Shown piece by piece: positions 47,011 through 58,034 of a DNA stretch of 64,000 nt. How positions within the stretch are numbered: position 1 is the first letter of the stretch; each line of letters begins with the position of its first letter. Source of the DNA: Schistosoma haematobium (taxonomy: Eukaryota; Platyhelminthes; Trematoda; Strigeidida; Schistosomatidae); contig NC_067196.1 of assembly GCF_000699445.3 (NCBI RefSeq), positions 36,662,616 to 36,726,615 on the forward strand, written 5' to 3'. Made by a program: the position numbers and the translations under genes. The notes under the pieces are model-generated. The model worked only from the letters and a program-made list of their open reading frames with translations, was not told where the DNA came from and did no database searches.

Positions 47011-47047
47011 ATTTGTTCTTTCTTTTTGTCAATATTTTCTTTTCTAG
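47011..47047 (+). promoter_or_regulatory. 3' splice acceptor before signal-peptide exon
   Basis: A long pyrimidine tract ends in TTTTCTTTTCTAG, 19 bases before the start codon at 47067. It could join an upstream 5' untranslated exon or accept a trans-spliced leader, as many flatworm genes do. Confidence 0.55.
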
Positions 47048-47066
47048 ACAAAGTACGCAAATAAAA

Positions 47067-47164
47067 ATGAAAACACAATTATCTGAATTATTCATTATAA
47101 TGGTGTTAACTATTTTGATCTTATCATTGGTTAACGTATATAGTTTATCTGAAGAACAAAGCAA
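47067..47164 (+). CDS. Neuropeptide precursor, signal-peptide exon
   Basis: The frame starts at an ATG placed just after a strong acceptor. Residues 1-26 are a classical secretory signal: polar start MKTQLSEL, hydrophobic core FIIMVLTILILSL, and a cut site after V-Y-S (26). LSEEQSK follows before a possible donor at 47165 (CAA then GTTATT). It lies on the same strand as, and upstream of, the amidated-peptide exon at 53027. The donor is not settled: GT sites at 47136 (phase 0), 47143 (phase 1, weak) and 47165 (phase 2) exist, and only the weak one fits the best acceptor at 53026. A small middle exon is therefore likely. Confidence 0.6.
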
Positions 47165-47199
47165 GTTATTCATTTATTTATATCATTAAAATTGATTTT

Positions 47200-47780
47200 T
47201 GCATGTATTTTGATAAGGTTGAATATTAATTATTTTCACATATTGTTAATTACGGTAGTTCACATTGCTAGGTTTGAAGCTATCACGATCTCACTTAATC
47301 TACGAACGAGGAAAAAGACTCAGTGACCAAAGACCAGTAAGCTAGCTATTTGATGCGTCCCAACCCCGCTAACTAGAGGGAGAAATCTAAGCTTAGAATG
47401 GGAAAGTATATTTTGCAAACAGCCAGAAACGAGTGACCCACAAACACAATTCATAACGTATATATATAATCGATATTGCCATGGAGGTTTTTTAAACATT
47501 TAATCGATAAGAATAATTTAGTTAATTAACAATCATACGGTAAAATATACGTATAGTATTGGTTCACAAATGGATCCCAAAAATTACCACTCATTATTCT
47601 TATCGGGGCATAACACACATTTAGCTTATGTGATCAATTTTAGGTAAGTTCTAGGATTCTCGATCACAAAGTAGGGCAAATACTTTGATTAAATAAAATC
47701 TATCATTACATTGAATGAGAACTGAAATTAAATAACATTTTGTATGGTCATTTACAGTGAATGAAAACTGTTGTATTAAA
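47200..47780. other. Intronic stretch of neuropeptide gene
   Basis: Nothing recognised. The part around 47260-47470 is GC-richer and may be an old repeat. Confidence 0.35.
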
Positions 47781-47784
47781 TCAC

Positions 47785-48060
47785 TATCATGGTTCGTCTT
47801 GATAATTTCCAATAAATTGAGGATTGAGTAGATTGTTATAAATAAAAATAATATATTTGTAATATACCAATGAGTGGAAAAATTAGATTTTCTGACATTT
47901 CGTGACCTAGTATAGAATATTCTTGCTGTTCCGTTGTACTATTTAAACTTGGATTAATTTTAATTCGGTTATTTATTCTCTGAAGAAGCGGTCGTTAGTA
48001 AGTCACGAAACGTCAGAAAATTTACTTTTTCTACTCATTGGGATAATACAAGTATATTAT
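47785..48060. repeat. Inverted pair of hammerhead-like repeats
   Basis: The left unit (47785-47935) carries the family start CTTGATAATTTCCAATAAAT and a minus-strand motif end (TTTTCTGACATTTCGTGACC). The right unit (47976-48060) is plus strand. The outer block CAATGAGTGGAAAAATTAGA is mirrored by TTTCTACTCATTGGGATAAT. It lies inside the large neuropeptide intron. Confidence 0.65.
47976..48018 (+). ncRNA. Hammerhead-like ribozyme motif with extra A
   Basis: CUGAAGA plus A at 47980-47987, GAAA at 48007-48010 and CGUC at 48011-48014. Stem I pairs four bases (UUCU with AGAA). Stem II (GCGGU against GUCAC) has one mismatch and two wobbles. Core bases are complete. Confidence 0.5.
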
Positions 48061-48164
48061 GTATTTACGTTGTATCAAATATTGAAAATAGTAATAATGT
48101 TCTTTTTGAATGAATTGTATTTTGAACACAACAAAATAACCTATCAATAAGAATTTTGAAAACA

Positions 48165-48360
48165 ATGCTTCAATTTCGACTAAACTTGATCGAATAGTTT
48201 CACAGTATTTGGGCACCGGATTATTGTGAGACATTAAAGCGGAAGAATGTATTTGTAAAATATTGAAAAAAGCTTGAACCAGATTACCAGGCGAAACGTT
48301 GAATCGACTTCAAAATTCATTCTCTGAGATTATACAAATTCATTGTTCCTCTTTAATGGT
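48165..48360 (+). repeat. Dispersed repeat, plus copy
   Basis: Same unit as 3588-3770 in reverse: GAATAGTTTCACAGTATTTG, aaaagcttgaaccagattac, GGCGAAACGTTGAATCGACT, CATTCTCTGAGATTATACAA. Confidence 0.6.
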
Positions 48361-48594
48361 TGACTTTGTTAACATATAACTTAAATTAAAATGATCATTA
48401 AATAACATGCATTGATTTCATGATTCATGAATGTGATAATAAATAATCAATAGGTTATTTCGATATGTAGCACATCCGTTACAGTCCTTATTTTATACAA
48501 AGTTTTTTTTAATTTTTTTACATTATTCTAAATTTTTATTCAATGAATATTCAAGCAACTATTTGATTACAATATGATGAACATAAATAGCATT

Positions 48595-48895
48595 GTAGTG
48601 AACACGAGAACACTAGTGGAGACAACGAAATTCATGTTAATAAAACATGACAGAATATCTTGCTGAAATTTGAGAACCATACAATAAACACTTGATTTAC
48701 AAAATATCCATCAATTGTATTCCATCGTTTGTTCCTTCGTTTTCACATTAATCACTCTCTGTTCTCTTCTCTTAGATTTTCTCAACTTTCCTCAGCCAGG
48801 CATTCCAATTTCGATTGTTCATTCATACTACTTATATATGTCGACGTCAGTTTCACATATCACAATGCTACTGGATTTGCCGTGCTTTCTAATCC

Positions 48896-48931
<36 letters not shown>
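48595..48931 (+). repeat. Dispersed repeat R3, diverged, and (TA)n
   Basis: GTAGTGAACACGAGAACACT, atccatcaattgtattccat and the pyrimidine-rich part match the order of R3 at 45582. A pure (TA)n run follows at about 48897-48931. Confidence 0.5.
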
Positions 48932-48933
<2 letters not shown>

Positions 48934-48999
48934 CATTTCGCAGTTAATGTTTTTTTAATTTCTTTGTCACTTACCTCTTTCCCTCTTGTGACTGATTGA

Positions 49000-50008
49000 T
49001 CTCAATTGTTTCATAAGTCATCGTCATTATCTTAAAATTTAACTTTCTGTTGTATTTAACTTCATATGATCAGGAACTTTTTATTTCTCGTGAATGACTT
49101 AAACATCATGGTTGAGGTTTTAACGTTCTAAATCTATGGAGCTGTTACTCTTGCTGCATAATTTGTCTTGGTTTGTTTGATTTGGCTGTTCATCAACCTT
49201 ATCCTTAATTTCTGGATTATCCTTCAACATTTCGCTCAGCTGATTTCCTGGTATGAGTGTCATAAATGAAGATTTTTAACTTAATTTACGTTTGCAACAT
49301 TATGAAAGATTTAGCTTTAGAGTTCTATTGACTAACTATCGTTTTGCTATATCGGTATTCTAAACAACAGAATTTCCTTTATCTTGGTCTGGATACCGCT
49401 GTAGGTATTTAATAGTTACACTGGCTTTAAAGTTTAATAAAATGACGAAAAATTTGGGATTTTTTCACCATTCATAATCACACTAATCAAAAAATGATGA
49501 GCAATAACTTTTCACCCAAAACTGATATAATCAGAATATTTTCGATTTAAATGATGGTGTACTACCTTAATCCAAAATTACTGTATTTTCTCCAATAATC
49601 TACCTATTTGACTGAGTTCAATTCTTATCAATATTTTACATTAGTTACACATCAATGTAAATTTTCCGTATAAATTAAAGGAAACTGATATCACAATACT
49701 CTATCACTTTTCAGTAAGCATAAATTCACTTCTACCTTCCGTAGTGATGACATAGGGAGTAAAATAATGTTTTATTCCTCATTATTCCATTCAAAAAAAC
49801 TGAACATATACCTTTTATAAAATGAAATCTATATAGTTTAGCAAATATATCGTTTATACAGTAAAAGAAGATAAAACTAATGAAAATATAGATACATTAT
49901 TTATTAAATTTATTTGAAAGATCTACAACATTTAGGCTAATGTAATTAGCAGTAAAATGATGCGTTTTTTTCCCCACTTTAAATGAAGTCTGATTCATTT
50001 TATTGTAT

Positions 50009-50039
<31 letters not shown>

Positions 50040-51110
50040 CATGAAATGTATAGTTACTAGTCTTAAGATCTTAAGAATAAAGGTTTTTGATACAAATATA
50101 TAAAACATTATTTCTAATACATGGTAATTCCATCCATACTAAAGAAGAGTAGATAGTTGTCTATAATGAAAGTTTTTTTCTAGAATAAACTTCATTAACA
50201 AAACAAAAGTATTTTCTAATTCAATATTAGTTGTAAGATAAAGATACATCTATTGAAACTTCAATCTAATAATTACATTATGAACCAGATTCTTTCATTC
50301 TATAGTTTGTAAATCTAATAACTTAAACGAACCGTAAGATATATTTTTCACATGATTCAGTAATTATTTCTTTCAAATATTTACTATAGACAATAATTCT
50401 ATGGATACAAATAAGAAATTCCGTTATATCTTCATATGTATAAAAGCTTAAAACACCATCAAAATCATCCACCTGAGCTACAAATCTTCTCTAACATCTC
50501 AACTTCATGTCAGATAAGCTAAATATATAATATTGAAAGAAAGAAAGAAAGAAGAAAAACATGTTATTTTGAATTGTCATTTAGGCAAATATCAATACTG
50601 AAGATGTTAAATTGGATGTATTTGATTCTAATGAAACTTCATATGTATTAATTAATCAATTTGTTGTGCGGATTGTAAATAATCCTATGTCAATTATAAT
50701 CTTTTTTTTTCTAGGTTAAGAGTTTATTACTAATTAGTTTCTATGGTTTTTCAAGTACTGGCCAAATGTCAAATTTATAATACGGTACACTTACATCGAA
50801 TGACATGAATTTAAAGTAGAACTGAACTTTTGATATCATTTTGTCTCTTATCATTTAAGTGTTCTGATGAAACATTCAATTGGTTCATATAAAAAAATAA
50901 TTTACGATTTTTTTTGTTTTTATATACATGTGAGATCAAATTATGCAAAGTGTATTTCTTATATTCTATAATTGAAGGTAATCAATAGAAAAGTTCACTA
51001 TTAAAATGATCTAATTTCCCTGGGGAAGTAAAAGATATCACTCTATCAAAGAAAAAAATTGAATTCACTAAAACAATCACTTTAATTATTCAGTTACCAA
51101 GCTAATTTTC
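49000..51110. other. Intronic AT-rich stretch
   Basis: No exon of the neuropeptide gene could be identified here. It contains (TA)n at about 50012-50039 and a short GAAA-repeat near 50538-50555. Confidence 0.4.
50449..50515 (+). repeat. Dispersed repeat R4, short copy
   Basis: caccatcaaaatcatccacc, then tgagctacaaatcttctcta, matches 23940-24030. Confidence 0.5.
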
Positions 51111-51112
51111 AA

Positions 51113-51365
51113 GCAACTATCTTATGAAGCAAAGATGCATAGTGCCTAGCAGTGGAATTGAGAAAGCGCGTTTTGTCCTATTTATGACTCGTTCGCTGGA
51201 TGCGCCTGCATCCCAGAGTTGTTGTTCTTTCTAGGACTCAAACCTAGTACCCTTCGCTTCAAACACCATCGCGTTATCAATTTAGCTACTGAATCACTCG
51301 CTTTCGCAATGGGGTGGAGTCTAAATTCACTTGGTGTTGTTTACTTGCATCTTCTCATTGTTATT
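51113..51365 (-). mobile_element. Smalpha SINE, full-length, ribozyme dead
   Basis: The tRNA-like head is recognisable (B box GGTTTGAGTCC). The core is CGAACGAG (51195-51188) and GAAA is AAAA, so two invariant elements are lost. Confidence 0.75.
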
Positions 51366-51369
51366 TAGA

Positions 51370-52520
51370 ACTACAATTGATCACTCTCTTGTTGGCATAC
51401 GTGCATCCTGTGCGGATTGCCTTAATATAGCCTTAAGTCACAAGCTTCTTATGAAATTCATATCTAATTATATAAATCTACCTTTTAATGATAATGATTA
51501 TACATTGTTAGTAATATCAATAATAACAATAATCGTTAACAATATTCAGTTTTATCTTAGCTAAAATAAATCATTAGTAGGACTGTAAACAGAAACGTGA
51601 TAGTAATTACGGATTCCTTTTCTTCATTATATAATTCACCTTAATGTATAGGGTCAAAGAAATGAGATAAAAATGAACAAAAAAGTAAATAAAATGAGTA
51701 TTTCTCTCTAAACTTCACTGTTTTATATAACAGATTCTTATTAACAATCTATACAACAATAAAATATAAATAACCTTGTTAGTTTAATTGTTTTTATTTG
51801 TATAAAATATACATAACAGGTGTATAGACATGTGTACAGTGTTTAGTTCCCATATATGAAATGTTGATACATCATCTATTTATATTATGGATGTTATATA
51901 TTATTGATTACAACATTTATAAAAACTAATTATATCCAAGTAATTTACAAATGAATTTTTATATTATTCCCTAAATAGTCAACTTGATAATGTTTGATTT
52001 ACCAGTAAATGTTTTACTTTTGAGTATTTGTTGAAAACGTTAGTCTAAGAGTTTTGATCTGATTTAGAGACGTACATTCTGTAGTTGATTTACATTGATG
52101 AGAGGCTCAATAGTTATTTTAATAAATAGAAAACTGTAATTTATTGACTTTTAACTTTAGTCTGCGACTGTTCAGCCTAAATCAAATTTGATCCGCAATG
52201 GTGATCTTTGTGTACTGTCACACAAAGAATGTTATGGGAATGAAGGCTTGTTCATTTTTACTAAAATGACATTTTAGTATATTTTATGACTTTTAGAAAA
52301 CCATATCACTTACAATTTTCACAATCATGAAATATTGGTCGCATAACTATGAAATATTCTGACTTTTATGCTCAACTATTAGCTTTTATCCGAAATACAT
52401 TTCTTATGAGACTACCAATCAGATTATCATTAACTAGTTGCAATTATTATGCCAATCATATTTATTCAAAATAACCGCATATATCTGATTTCGCACCTAA
52501 ACATGAATATACATATTAAT
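51370..52520. other. Intronic non-coding stretch
   Basis: Nothing recognised. Confidence 0.4.
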
Positions 52521-52524
52521 ACCA

Positions 52525-52870
52525 AGGTTGGACATGATAGTTTAAAATAAATCGAGAATCTTTATAGAGAGTAAATAATAAATATATTATCACTATGAGG
52601 TTGTGAATATTGTTAAGTTTTTCGATTGAGATCATGAATCGATTGATATTAGACCACCACTAAAAGCCTGGAAGCGGTAGACGGCCGTTTCGTCCTATTA
52701 TGGGACTCCTCAACAGTGCGCATCCACGATCTCTTACACAGCATTAAACTTTTGTTAATGTAATGTCGGCTATTTGTTTACTCTGAAGACGTGGCTTACA
52801 TTAAGTCATGAAACGTCAGAAATACAATTTTTCTACTCATTTGGATATAACAAAAATATATTTATTGCTA
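52525..52870 (+). repeat. Hammerhead-like repeat split by SINE-B
   Basis: The left part (52525-52595) keeps CAAGGTTGGACATGATAGTT and ataaatcgagaatc. SINE-B copy (g) follows, then the right part with CTCTGAAGACGTGGCTTACA, AGTCATGAAACGTCAG and TCATTTGGATATAAC. The core is CUGAAGA with C in place of the extra A; GAAA and CGUC are intact. Confidence 0.6.
52597..52740 (-). mobile_element. SINE-B copy (g), head missing
   Basis: The hammerhead core is UUGAGGAG (52713-52706; C3 to U), with an intact stem II (GUCC with GGAC), GAAA and GUC. The tail GATTGATATTAGACCACCAC is on the plus strand as written. Inserted in the hammerhead-like repeat around it. Confidence 0.7.
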
Positions 52871-53026
52871 AATATGAATAGTAAGTTACATTAAGCCTTC
52901 ATTGATTGCTGTAAATATCTTATCATTTTTCTCATATAAAAATTTAATATTATATTTAGTAATACTGTAAATATAACACTGTTTAGCAAAGTTTCATTTT
53001 CAATACTGTTTTTAATTACCTTTCAG

Positions 53027-53217
53027 ATCCTCATAAACAGCTCTATGATCCACTTTATGAATACAGTGACTACATCAATCGGGCAATAATTCCAAACAAA
53101 CGTTATATTAGATTTGGAAAACGTGGAGCTGATGATGTTATTAGTTACGGTGGTATTCCAGCATTAACACGGCATAAAACCTACTCTATATATGATCTCT
53201 TAAAAGAAAGACAATAG
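53027..53217 (+). CDS. Neuropeptide precursor exon: RYIRFamide/YIRFamide
   Basis: A strong acceptor (pyrimidine tract, TTTCAG at 53021-53026) opens a 62-codon exon ending in TAG. Its frame starts with HKQLYDPLYEYSDYINRAII and contains PNKRYIRFGKR: a dibasic KR, then YIRF, Gly as amide donor, and a second KR (RYIRFGKR at 53101-53124). Processing would release YIRFamide, or RYIRFamide if cut after Lys. Both are known flatworm FMRFamide-like peptides that contract muscle. The stretch before it (Y-x-x-Y-I-N, then R-x-x-R-F) also resembles neuropeptide Y/F, so one long amidated peptide is possible. However, no intron splits the penultimate Arg codon as in known NPF genes. A 30-residue C-terminal peptide follows. 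Only one peptide copy is encoded. The signal exon is probably at 47067. Confidence 0.85.
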
Positions 53218-53260
53218 AATTAATAATTAATGCGTTTTTGTTTCTTTTTTCTATTAAAAG

Positions 53261-53266
53261 AATAAA
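53261..53266 (+). promoter_or_regulatory. Poly(A) signal of neuropeptide gene
   Basis: AATAAA, 44 bases after the stop codon. Confidence 0.55.
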
Positions 53267-53269
53267 AGA

Positions 53270-55575
53270 GTTTTATTAAGAAGACAAGACAAAATCTGTG
53301 TCAATATTTCACTTTCTGAACTAATTGTGACTTATACTTTTCTAATAAAAAAATACTACTGAACATCATATACATGAGACGTGTACTTTTTTATTTTCGT
53401 CTTTATTAGGTCTGAAAGTAACAACATCATAGGGTAAGCATACGAAACCAGTAAGTGAAAAGTCAATGATTATTGAGTTCCATTCCAGTAACCAGTAATG
53501 GATGAAATTTATCGATTGGTATCGAAACTATTCATCGTTAAAAAATATTTGAAATAAATATTAGGTTCCTAAGAGAAATCAGTAAAACTTCTTGGTTTAC
53601 AAGAAATCAAGTTTACTGTTTACCTCTTAAAAAATTTCATCTTTATGAATCTCTCAGATCTCTTCATTTAAATCTTAGGATAAAAGAAAATATACAAACA
53701 TTTTGTTTACTGTTTCAAGGATCACTTCAGACTAGTAATATCATCGTTAATAATACTGAGTGTGTTTTATTATACATCATTTAATCAAACATATTGATAT
53801 ACATATTTGAACGTGACTAAAAATAAAAGGAAGATTTTTTTTATTTTCTCTATCCAAAAGTCACGATTTATTTGAAGTTATGAATCTTAACAAATCACTT
53901 CACCTGGTTTTTGTTCAAAAATTGATGATTTTATAAATCCAAGTACATGGACTAATGACAACAATTTTATGTTCATTAGTGTACAATGTGAACATTCAAT
54001 AATCCTCTAACTTTTTTCTTCTTTTTTTCAAGTTGGCAACACAATAAGATTAGAAGAATGAATTCGAATTCAGTATCAAATTAATTTACTTTCATTTTTA
54101 TTTGGCGTATCTAATATTCCTGAAAAAGATTTGTTAATAGAAGTTAATATGAAATATGCCTTGTCTGTAGATTATGTCATGTATAGTCCTAAAAGTTTAA
54201 CATACAAGTTAAGCAACTCCAAATCATATACTATTGAGCATCGGCTGTAGTTTATTGTTATTTTCGGCATGGTTAGACTATATAAAATTGCAATAACAGC
54301 TGATCATACTTTTATTTGTAACAAAGTACTTATCTTGAATCTTATTCCGATCAAATTTTAGTAAGTAGGAAAGAAATAAGGTATGAAAAGTCAAAAAAAA
54401 ATACTTAAATACAAATGAATGAACTGTAAAGTAACAAAAATAGTTAAAAACGGTACTACGTTTACAAAAGCATTACATAGATGTGAAGAACGGTAATATG
54501 AAGTCTAGTATTGAAATCAATAGAAATTGTGAATGTGCAGAAGCTATTGGTCTTAGTAAGTGTTATTTAATGTATCTAACGTTTAATCACTATTGTTCAA
54601 GAAGGATTACCACAGCGAGTTATACCTCTGTAAAGTGACTGGTCAAAATGTTATGAAATTCAAATATAAATAACATTTTTTAAAATAATCGGTGAACGTG
54701 ATCGGCAACTTACTATAACACATAGTAAAGTACATAAAAATAAACTTGTGTATAAAACAGATTTACCATCTAATATGCTGCAAATTAGCTGTTCTATAGA
54801 ATAACTAAGTTTTAATCATTAAGTTTTTCTTTCTAACTGCATTACAACGCATTCGTTGGTCTCATCAAAAGCTAAACGCATTTAAAAGATATTATCAGAT
54901 TTGAATTACCTTGAAGCGAACTGCTCCCTTATTTATAACGTATATGGAGTAGGTCGGTAATTAATAAACTAAGCTTCTTCGACCACGTGTTAGTACAAAT
55001 AAATCTTCGAACACCAGTTCTTTGTATTATAAACCATAAAATCACATTGAAATTTACAGAATGAAGCTTCGAATGTCCTGAATCAAGCTTAAATTGGGTG
55101 AAATCAGTTTTGTAAATAACATATAACATGACCTGACACAATATTTAGCAGTTCAACAAAGTCGCTGTCTTGCTAGAGAGAACGTTAACAAAAACTTATT
55201 TCTAGATAATTCGATAACAGATCTCCAAGTTTTTACATCAATGAGAACCGTTTATTAGACCGACAAAAAGATTATGAAGAGAACCAAATATTTATGACGT
55301 TTTACAATGTGGTTACAGTAACACTGACCATTAGAGATCTATGTCTCAAACAGTTTGTATACTAAGTAAGTGCTTTTTTGCAGTTATCGTTGCTCTATTA
55401 TCTCTGACTGGAATTGATGACTTATTACATACAGATTATTCAAATAACAGGTCAAAACGTTTCTAAAGTAAAGAGTGAAACTTAGCAGGTTATAAAATTA
55501 TTATTAATCTTAGTAACTAAGCTAATTTATGTGCTACACAAATTAGATATGGTCTCAATATTCTTGTTGTAATCT
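53270..55575. other. Non-coding stretch
   Basis: Nothing recognised. Confidence 0.4.
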
Positions 55576-55579
55576 CTGG

Positions 55580-55604
55580 TATATATATATATATATATAT
55601 ATAT
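55580..55604. repeat. (TA)n microsatellite
   Basis: About 25 bases of TA. Confidence 0.9.
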
Positions 55605-55734
55605 TGGGATAATCCGTTTGTTGATTTCCACATTTGATTACGTTTTTGTTGATGATTTTAATTTACATTTTCTGATGATGCTGTGTGGGTGTTAGCCTCA
55701 GATAGCAAAATTACTTCAGTCAATCTTATGAAAA

Positions 55735-56110
55735 ATGAAGAGTAAAATTACAAAAGAAGAAAAGTCAAACATTATCAACAAAATAAACTTTTCCGAGTGC
55801 GAAAAACACTACACTGGACAACTTGAAGACTCTCGTCATTTTCATCATTGTGAAAACCAACTGGCTATAAAACACCATGATGTACCTAGGCTTATAGAAA
55901 TGCACGTGGACACACGTTCGACTAAGAAAATATTGAAATCTTGGATAAAGGTAATACAAAGACGACCAAAAAAATCTTCTAAGTCCGGGAAGTGGGGCAA
56001 TCAGCAATCATCGAGACTCAGAAATCTATCCAATTTATCGATCAATAAGAAAAATCATAGACAAATGTAGGATCACCAATCAGGTCAAGAAGAAAGATAA
56101 TCACAATAGA
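55735..56110 (+). pseudogene. Penelope-like element GIY-YIG endonuclease remnant
   Basis: The open frame starts with INFSECEKHYTGQ, which matches the first part of the GIY-YIG-type endonuclease of Penelope-like elements (Cys pair, then Y-x-G-Q). ENQLAIKHHDVPRLIEMHVD follows. After a frame shift near 55990, another frame gives PIYRSIRKIIDKCRI and TNQVKKK, the usual C-terminal tail of such elements. The reverse-transcriptase part is missing. It supports the idea that the hammerhead-like repeats nearby come from Penelope-like elements. Confidence 0.65.
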
Positions 56111-56114
56111 TTTT

Positions 56115-56635
56115 CTGACAAAGACACCTTAACGGTCAATAACAACTTAGTATAGCCAAGTTTGACAACGAACGTTGTCAGTCATATGTGTTGAAATTCG
56201 AATACCTCGATTTTTCTTGAGAATTCTTTTAGTTTATACACAAAACAAAGAAACAAATTAACCATATGACTTGCAATTCGATCGCCAGTCACTCTTTATA
56301 CTCAAACGAAAATCTTTCATTAAATTTTAACTTATTACTTAATATTAGAGAAGTAAAATATCCTCTATACAAGTGAATGAAAAAAGAATCCGACTAAATA
56401 AGAAGAAAAGATTTTAATCAAGCGAGAATAGATCACAGTCATGAGTCCATAAGTCAATTACATTTTCTTATTATTCAACGTTTAATTAATGTCAGTCTGC
56501 TACAAAAACAATCATTAATTTCATTGTCACTCTCCTATCATCAGAAAAAGGAACATTTTATGGTTTTCTTGTTGAATTATTTTCATTTTAAGCGGGAATA
56601 AAATATTATTTTTAATGATTTATAACTTTTAATTT
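56115..56635. other. Non-coding stretch
   Basis: Nothing recognised. Confidence 0.4.
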
Positions 56636-56639
56636 ATTT

Positions 56640-56960
56640 TGTGGAGATTTTAGTAATTTTATCGTTGATTTCATAAGTTAATTGAAGCTATGCCACCATG
56701 GAAAACCTGGAAGCACTGAACGGCCATTTCATTCTCTTGTGGGACTCCTAAGCAGTTCGCACCAACGATTCCGCCTCACGAGATTTGAACCCATGACCTA
56801 TCAGCCTCGCGCGCGAACGCTTAACCTCTAGACTACTGAAACGGCATCCAACAGTGTTAATGTCTAACTTCAATCAACCCACGAAGTCGACCCGCCTTCC
56901 ACCATTGTCATCAGTGAGGTACTATCTCACATCAGACTCAACTGAATTCCACCGGTCACT
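56640..56960 (-). mobile_element. SINE-B copy (h), long form
   Basis: It keeps the longest visible 5' region (CAGTTGAGTCTGATGTGAGA, cgtgggttgattgaagttag on the minus strand), the tRNA-like head and the hammerhead. The core is CUUAGGAG (56752-56745), so invariant G5 is U; GAAA is intact and the triplet is GUU. Confidence 0.75.
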
Positions 56961-56969
56961 GTTTCTCAC

Positions 56970-57685
56970 TTAAAACCAATAAGAAGAAACTAATAGAAAT
57001 TTCGTAAATATTTTTTCATTTATAATGAATCGTAGTTTCATCTTTATTTCACTGACTTCAACGAGTACCATCACTGATCAATTTTCTGGTCAGAATTTTA
57101 AAAAATTGTGTTTTATTACGGACATATAACTAATATGCTACAAAATTAGAATTTGACCACTGACCATTTGTAATTAAACTCATATTGAAATACAAGTCAA
57201 TCATTCTTAAGATCATCCGTAAATCCTTTGTATTATTATGGTAAGTTTTAATCTCTTAAATGATTAAGAAATGTAAAAGCAATAAGGGAAAGACTGAATT
57301 AGACTTTAAAAAATTGTTGTCAAACGTTTTCGTTATTCAGTAGTTGTTAGAACAACTATGACTACATTGTTTTCTCAAAGGCAACATCAATAAAGTTACT
57401 TTTGTTATTTTACTGGAATGAATTATCATATATTAAAATTAAGTAGTTTCATAACATACGCTTTAAGAAAAGTCATTTTCCGTCTTTGTATCGATTTGTT
57501 TGTTTATGAATTTTAGAAGTTCTATTGAGAAGTAGTGATAGTTGAAAAAAGTTGTCAGAGATGGTATAATACGTTATTTCATGGTGTATATATGCAGACT
57601 ACTGAATTCTAACTAAAACGGTTATTCACTAGCAAACAGATTTAAATATTCAGAGTTCGGTACATTAAAAAGTAGCAGATATACA
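56970..57685. other. Non-coding stretch
   Basis: Nothing recognised. Confidence 0.4.
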
Positions 57686-57689
57686 CTGT

Positions 57690-58030
57690 CTAAACTTGAG
57701 AAAAACAGCTTTCTAGTAATGTTAAGTTTTTAATAGTGATGTTGTGGTGTGTGCTACGTATACTGACACAAGTAGTATATGATGTTAGTCGTGAACAGAA
57801 GGTCTGGCAGCAGGGAGACAAGCGAATCGAACAGTAAAGAATGGAAACAGGATGCAGTTCGTATAAAAATGCAAGAACAATGAAGTGTGTCATTTTGAGA
57901 CAATTGATGGACATTTTACAAATTAAGCATTTACTTTATGATTGTTAGATTTTATTAACAAGTCCTGTAATTTTGTGTTAAATACATTCGATTGTTCACA
58001 CCCGTGTTCTGTTCACTACAATATTACTGA
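57690..58030 (-). repeat. Dispersed repeat R3, longest copy
   Basis: On the minus strand it starts GTAGTGAACAGAACACGGGT and passes aatcgaatgtatttaacaca, ccatcaattgtctcaaaatg and ctgctgccagaccttctgtt to gtagcacacaccacaacatc. A short frame resembles that of the 45.6 kb copy. Confidence 0.6.
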
Positions 58031-58034
58031 TACG

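Noticed and set aside
48715..48999. 94-codon frame with Ile-Tyr repeats
   Set aside because: The repeat stretch is the translation of a (TA)n microsatellite.
51331..51564. 77-codon plus-strand frame
   Set aside because: Starts inside a Smalpha SINE and has no motif or splice context.
53027..53217. Canonical neuropeptide F gene
   Set aside because: The C-terminus is RYIRF, not the RPRF of neuropeptide F, and the intron within the penultimate Arg codon is missing. Kept only as a possible relation.
55765..56007. 80-codon minus-strand frame
   Set aside because: Antisense of the Penelope endonuclease remnant, which has recognisable motifs on the plus strand.
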